Source of the DNA: Sphingomonas sp. PL-96
GTDB lineage: Bacteria; Pseudomonadota; Alphaproteobacteria; Sphingomonadales; Sphingomonadaceae
Assembly (NCBI RefSeq): GCF_020707215.1
Contig: NZ_JAJFET010000001.1
Location: 744,001 to 808,000 of the forward strand
DNA length: 64,000 nucleotides
Direction of reading: 5' to 3'
In this document: one piece after another, positions 62,659 to 64,000 of the stretch
How the letters are laid out: each line of letters starts with the position of its first letter
Position numbering within the stretch: position 1 is the stretch's first letter
Made by a program: the position numbers and the translations under genes
Notes under the pieces: generated by a model
Seen by the model: only the letters and a program-made list of their open reading frames with translations
Told to the model about the DNA's origin: nothing
The model's database searches: none

Positions 62659-62709
62659 GCGCGCGCTGTGGGCCAGTCCGGCTTCCCTGTCCAACCCAGG
62701 ATGCCCTGT

Positions 62710-62958
62710 TCACCGAAGCAAGGGCGCGGATCGGTGCGCTTCAGCAGGCGCAGGGGCGTGGCTGCCGAAGGTTCATCCGGTACCCTCCGGGTCGCGCGCG
62801 CTGTAGCTGCGGCCGCCATAGGGCTGGTCCTTGGGTGTCAGGGAACTGCCGGCACTTGCTGCCGTTGCCGTGGCGGCATGGCCGTCGACGTCGCCGAGCA
62901 CCAGGCCTGGCGACTGGTGATACCCGGCTTGCGCGGCGGTGCGCATTCCAGCGTCCCG
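62710..62958 (-). pseudogene. Remnant of a VOC/glyoxalase-fold protein gene
   Basis: On the minus strand the frame reads VLGDVDGHAATATAASAGSS then PKDQPYGGRSYSARDPEG, the C-terminal half of a VOC-superfamily protein (normally ...DQPYGGR-Y-x-RDPEG-x-x-W-x-FG). A TGA stop (62773-62775) replaces the conserved Trp codon, after which TFGS continues in frame to a second stop at 62710. The N-terminal half of the family (~60 residues) is missing, and only an unrelated short frame precedes it. The 296-base gap 62695-62990 holds nothing else recognisable. Confidence 0.65.
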
Positions 62959-62990
62959 CCGCCCTGTCAGGCTAGGCTCTTCGCCGTGGG

Positions 62991-63701
62991 CTAGGCCAGC
63001 GTCTCGTCGTCGCGGTACTTGATCTGAAGATAGCGGTTGCGCGTCGCCAGGCTGTCCAGGTCGCCCTGCGCCAGCTGGCGGCTCATGTCGGCGATTTCCT
63101 CGTCGATGACCTTCAACCCTTCAAGCAGCTGGTCGTCCGGGGTGCGGCCGTTGCGCTCAACCCCACGCAACGGCTCCGGCACGCGCTGGTACCCGCGCAC
63201 CAGCTCGGGGAGCTGCTCGCCGACCAGCTTGCGCACTTCCGCCGCGGCCGGCTCGCGCTCGTCCAGCGCGCCCAGCTGCTGGCTGAGCGTGTCGAGCCGG
63301 ACGCCGATCGAGTCGGTGAGCGTGCGTGCCGGTGCGGGCAGGGCGGGGCGCTGCGTCTCCAGCCAGCGTTCCGTCTGCTGCGGCAGCGCCTTCAACGGCG
63401 CCGCCGCGAAGGTCTCGGGCGTCGCCGCCTTCACCACCGGGAAGATCGCGAACAGCGCGGTCGCGGCGATCAGCAGCGCCATCACCAGCATCGCGCCGCC
63501 GATGCCCAGCGGCACGAACCAGCCGACCACCAGCGCCCCGATCAGGATGGCGAGATCCGCGATGGCGATGCGGCCGACGCGCCGCAGCACCTCGGCTTCC
63601 CGCCGGCGCTTCACGCGCTGCGCGCCGCCGCGGTGGCGGTCGCGCGAGCGCTCCAGCACTTCGGTCGATCGGGCGATCTGGTGGTCGACTTCGCTCTGCA
63701 T
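62991..63701 (-). CDS. XpaC-like membrane-associated protein
   Basis: 236 residues. An N-terminal basic helix (VLERSRDRHRGGAQRVKRRREAE), two adjacent hydrophobic segments (IADLAILIGALVVGWFVPLGIG and AMLVMALLIAATALFAIF), then a helical cytoplasmic region with long stretches of charged residues, a plausible coiled-coil. Size, topology and its place directly beside telA match the XpaC (5-bromo-4-chloroindolyl phosphate hydrolysis) family that pairs with TelA/YaaN in Bacillus; similarity is inferred from context and layout rather than a strong motif. Function unknown. Confidence 0.6.
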   Translation of the reverse strand: MQSEVDHQIARSTEVLERSRDRHRGGAQRVKRRREAEVLRRVGRIAIADLAILIGALVVGWFVPLGIGGAMLVMALLIAATALFAIFPVVKAATPETFAAAPLKALPQQTERWLETQRPALPAPARTLTDSIGVRLDTLSQQLGALDEREPAAAEVRKLVGEQLPELVRGYQRVPEPLRGVERNGRTPDDQLLEGLKVIDEEIADMSRQLAQGDLDSLATRNRYLQIKYRDDETLA

Positions 63702-63710
63702 GCCGGTTCC

Positions 63711-64000
63711 TTACAGCGCCTCGAGCTTAAAGGTCTCGCCGCCGCCACCGGCGTTCTGCGCGGCGCCTTCGGCCCGGGCGATATAGCCCTTCGACCGCTC
63801 GACCTCGTTCGACAGCGTGTTGACCGTGGTCTTCATGCTGTCGAGCGCCTTGAGCTTGAACGTGTCGATCGCGTCCATCGTGTCATAGATGTTCTGGAAC
63901 GCGCGCTGCAGCGTCTCCACCGGAATCGCCGAGGCTGCGGCCTGCTCGTGAATCTGCGCGGTCTGCGACTTCAAGAGCTTGCCGGTCGAATCGATGATGT
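63711..64000 (-). CDS. TelA-like toxic anion resistance protein, 3' part
   Basis: Only the C-terminal ~96 residues are in the window; the frame runs off the right edge. Seen: SQTAQIHEQAAASAIPVETLQRAFQNIYD with DTFKLKALDSMKTTVNTL, the TelA/KlaA C-terminal helix pattern, and a second FKLEAL end. The family is linked to tellurite and other oxyanion or antibiotic tolerance but its biochemical role is unclear. It reads into the XpaC-like gene after a 9-base gap, so the two form one operon. Confidence 0.8.
   Translation of the reverse strand, partial: IIDSTGKLLKSQTAQIHEQAAASAIPVETLQRAFQNIYDTMDAIDTFKLKALDSMKTTVNTLSNEVERSKGYIARAEGAAQNAGGGGETFKLEAL

Overview
The window is a gene-dense, GC-rich stretch of alphaproteobacterial chromosome, most likely from a sphingomonad (Sphingomonas or a close relative). 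The grounds are the lapA-pyrF / trpF-trpB-trpA-accD-folC order, a DXP-type isoprenoid gene, an OpgGH pair with a Tat-type OpgG leader, a GGAAC-N16-CGTT general-stress (EcfG-type) promoter in front of a general-stress flavoprotein, and many conserved but unnamed sphingomonad proteins. No rRNA, tRNA, CRISPR array, prophage, integrase or insertion sequence was found. Start codons are often GTG or TTG and many operon junctions overlap by 1 or 4 bases.

Layout. 1-6.1 kb: end of an amidohydrolase, a metallophosphoesterase, a methyltransferase, the rplM-rpsI operon with a clear intrinsic terminator, heme A synthase (ctaA), then a divergent merC-like / zur-like pair. 6.1-13.1 kb: dxs, a group II truncated hemoglobin, a succinyl-CoA:acetate CoA-transferase, a UbiH/UbiM-type ubiquinone hydroxylase and the dgoK-dgoA pair. 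13.3-17.1 kb: a small membrane protein and an arginine-succinyltransferase operon (M20 hydrolase-astA-astB). 17.1-25.9 kb: DUF481 outer-membrane protein, rppH, esterase, histone-deacetylase-like amidohydrolase, cyclopropane synthase, SDR, purF, hisI, a small lipoprotein and a ComB-like gene of lower GC. 26-31.5 kb: SleB-type cell-wall hydrolase, an MFS exporter coupled to cysK, an alpha/beta hydrolase, the stress flavoprotein and a BA14K-like protein. 32-37.8 kb: opgG-opgH and a UvrD/PcrA helicase. 38-44 kb: MFS symporter, rluB-rsmD, a single-domain response regulator, an AmpG-like permease and an uncharacterised gene behind a candidate Fur box.

44.3-53 kb is a biosynthetic supercluster: trpF-trpB-trpA-accD-ydcF-folC read leftward as one unit (last three tryptophan enzymes upstream of fatty-acid and folate genes). 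It is separated from lapA-pyrF by an inserted block holding an orphan FtsX-type permease, a tiny Cys-rich ORF and a DUF2809 gene. 53-64 kb: an EEP-fold phosphatase/nuclease, an OmpR-type two-component system beside a secreted EF-hand protein with repeated TGTCGC sites in its promoter region, a YfcG-type glutathione transferase, a phosphotransferase lacking its catalytic Asp, TesB, an acyl-CoA ligase, an MFS exporter, a decayed VOC (glyoxalase-fold) gene, and an XpaC/TelA pair cut by the window end.

Most of the region is core metabolism. No unmistakably new multi-gene system was found. The most interesting observations are a family of paired extragenic palindromes, a 17-bp perfect inverted repeat, the catalytic-residue loss in the phosphotransferase, the M20 hydrolase inside the ast operon, the EcfG promoter, and a candidate Fur operator in front of an unknown gene.
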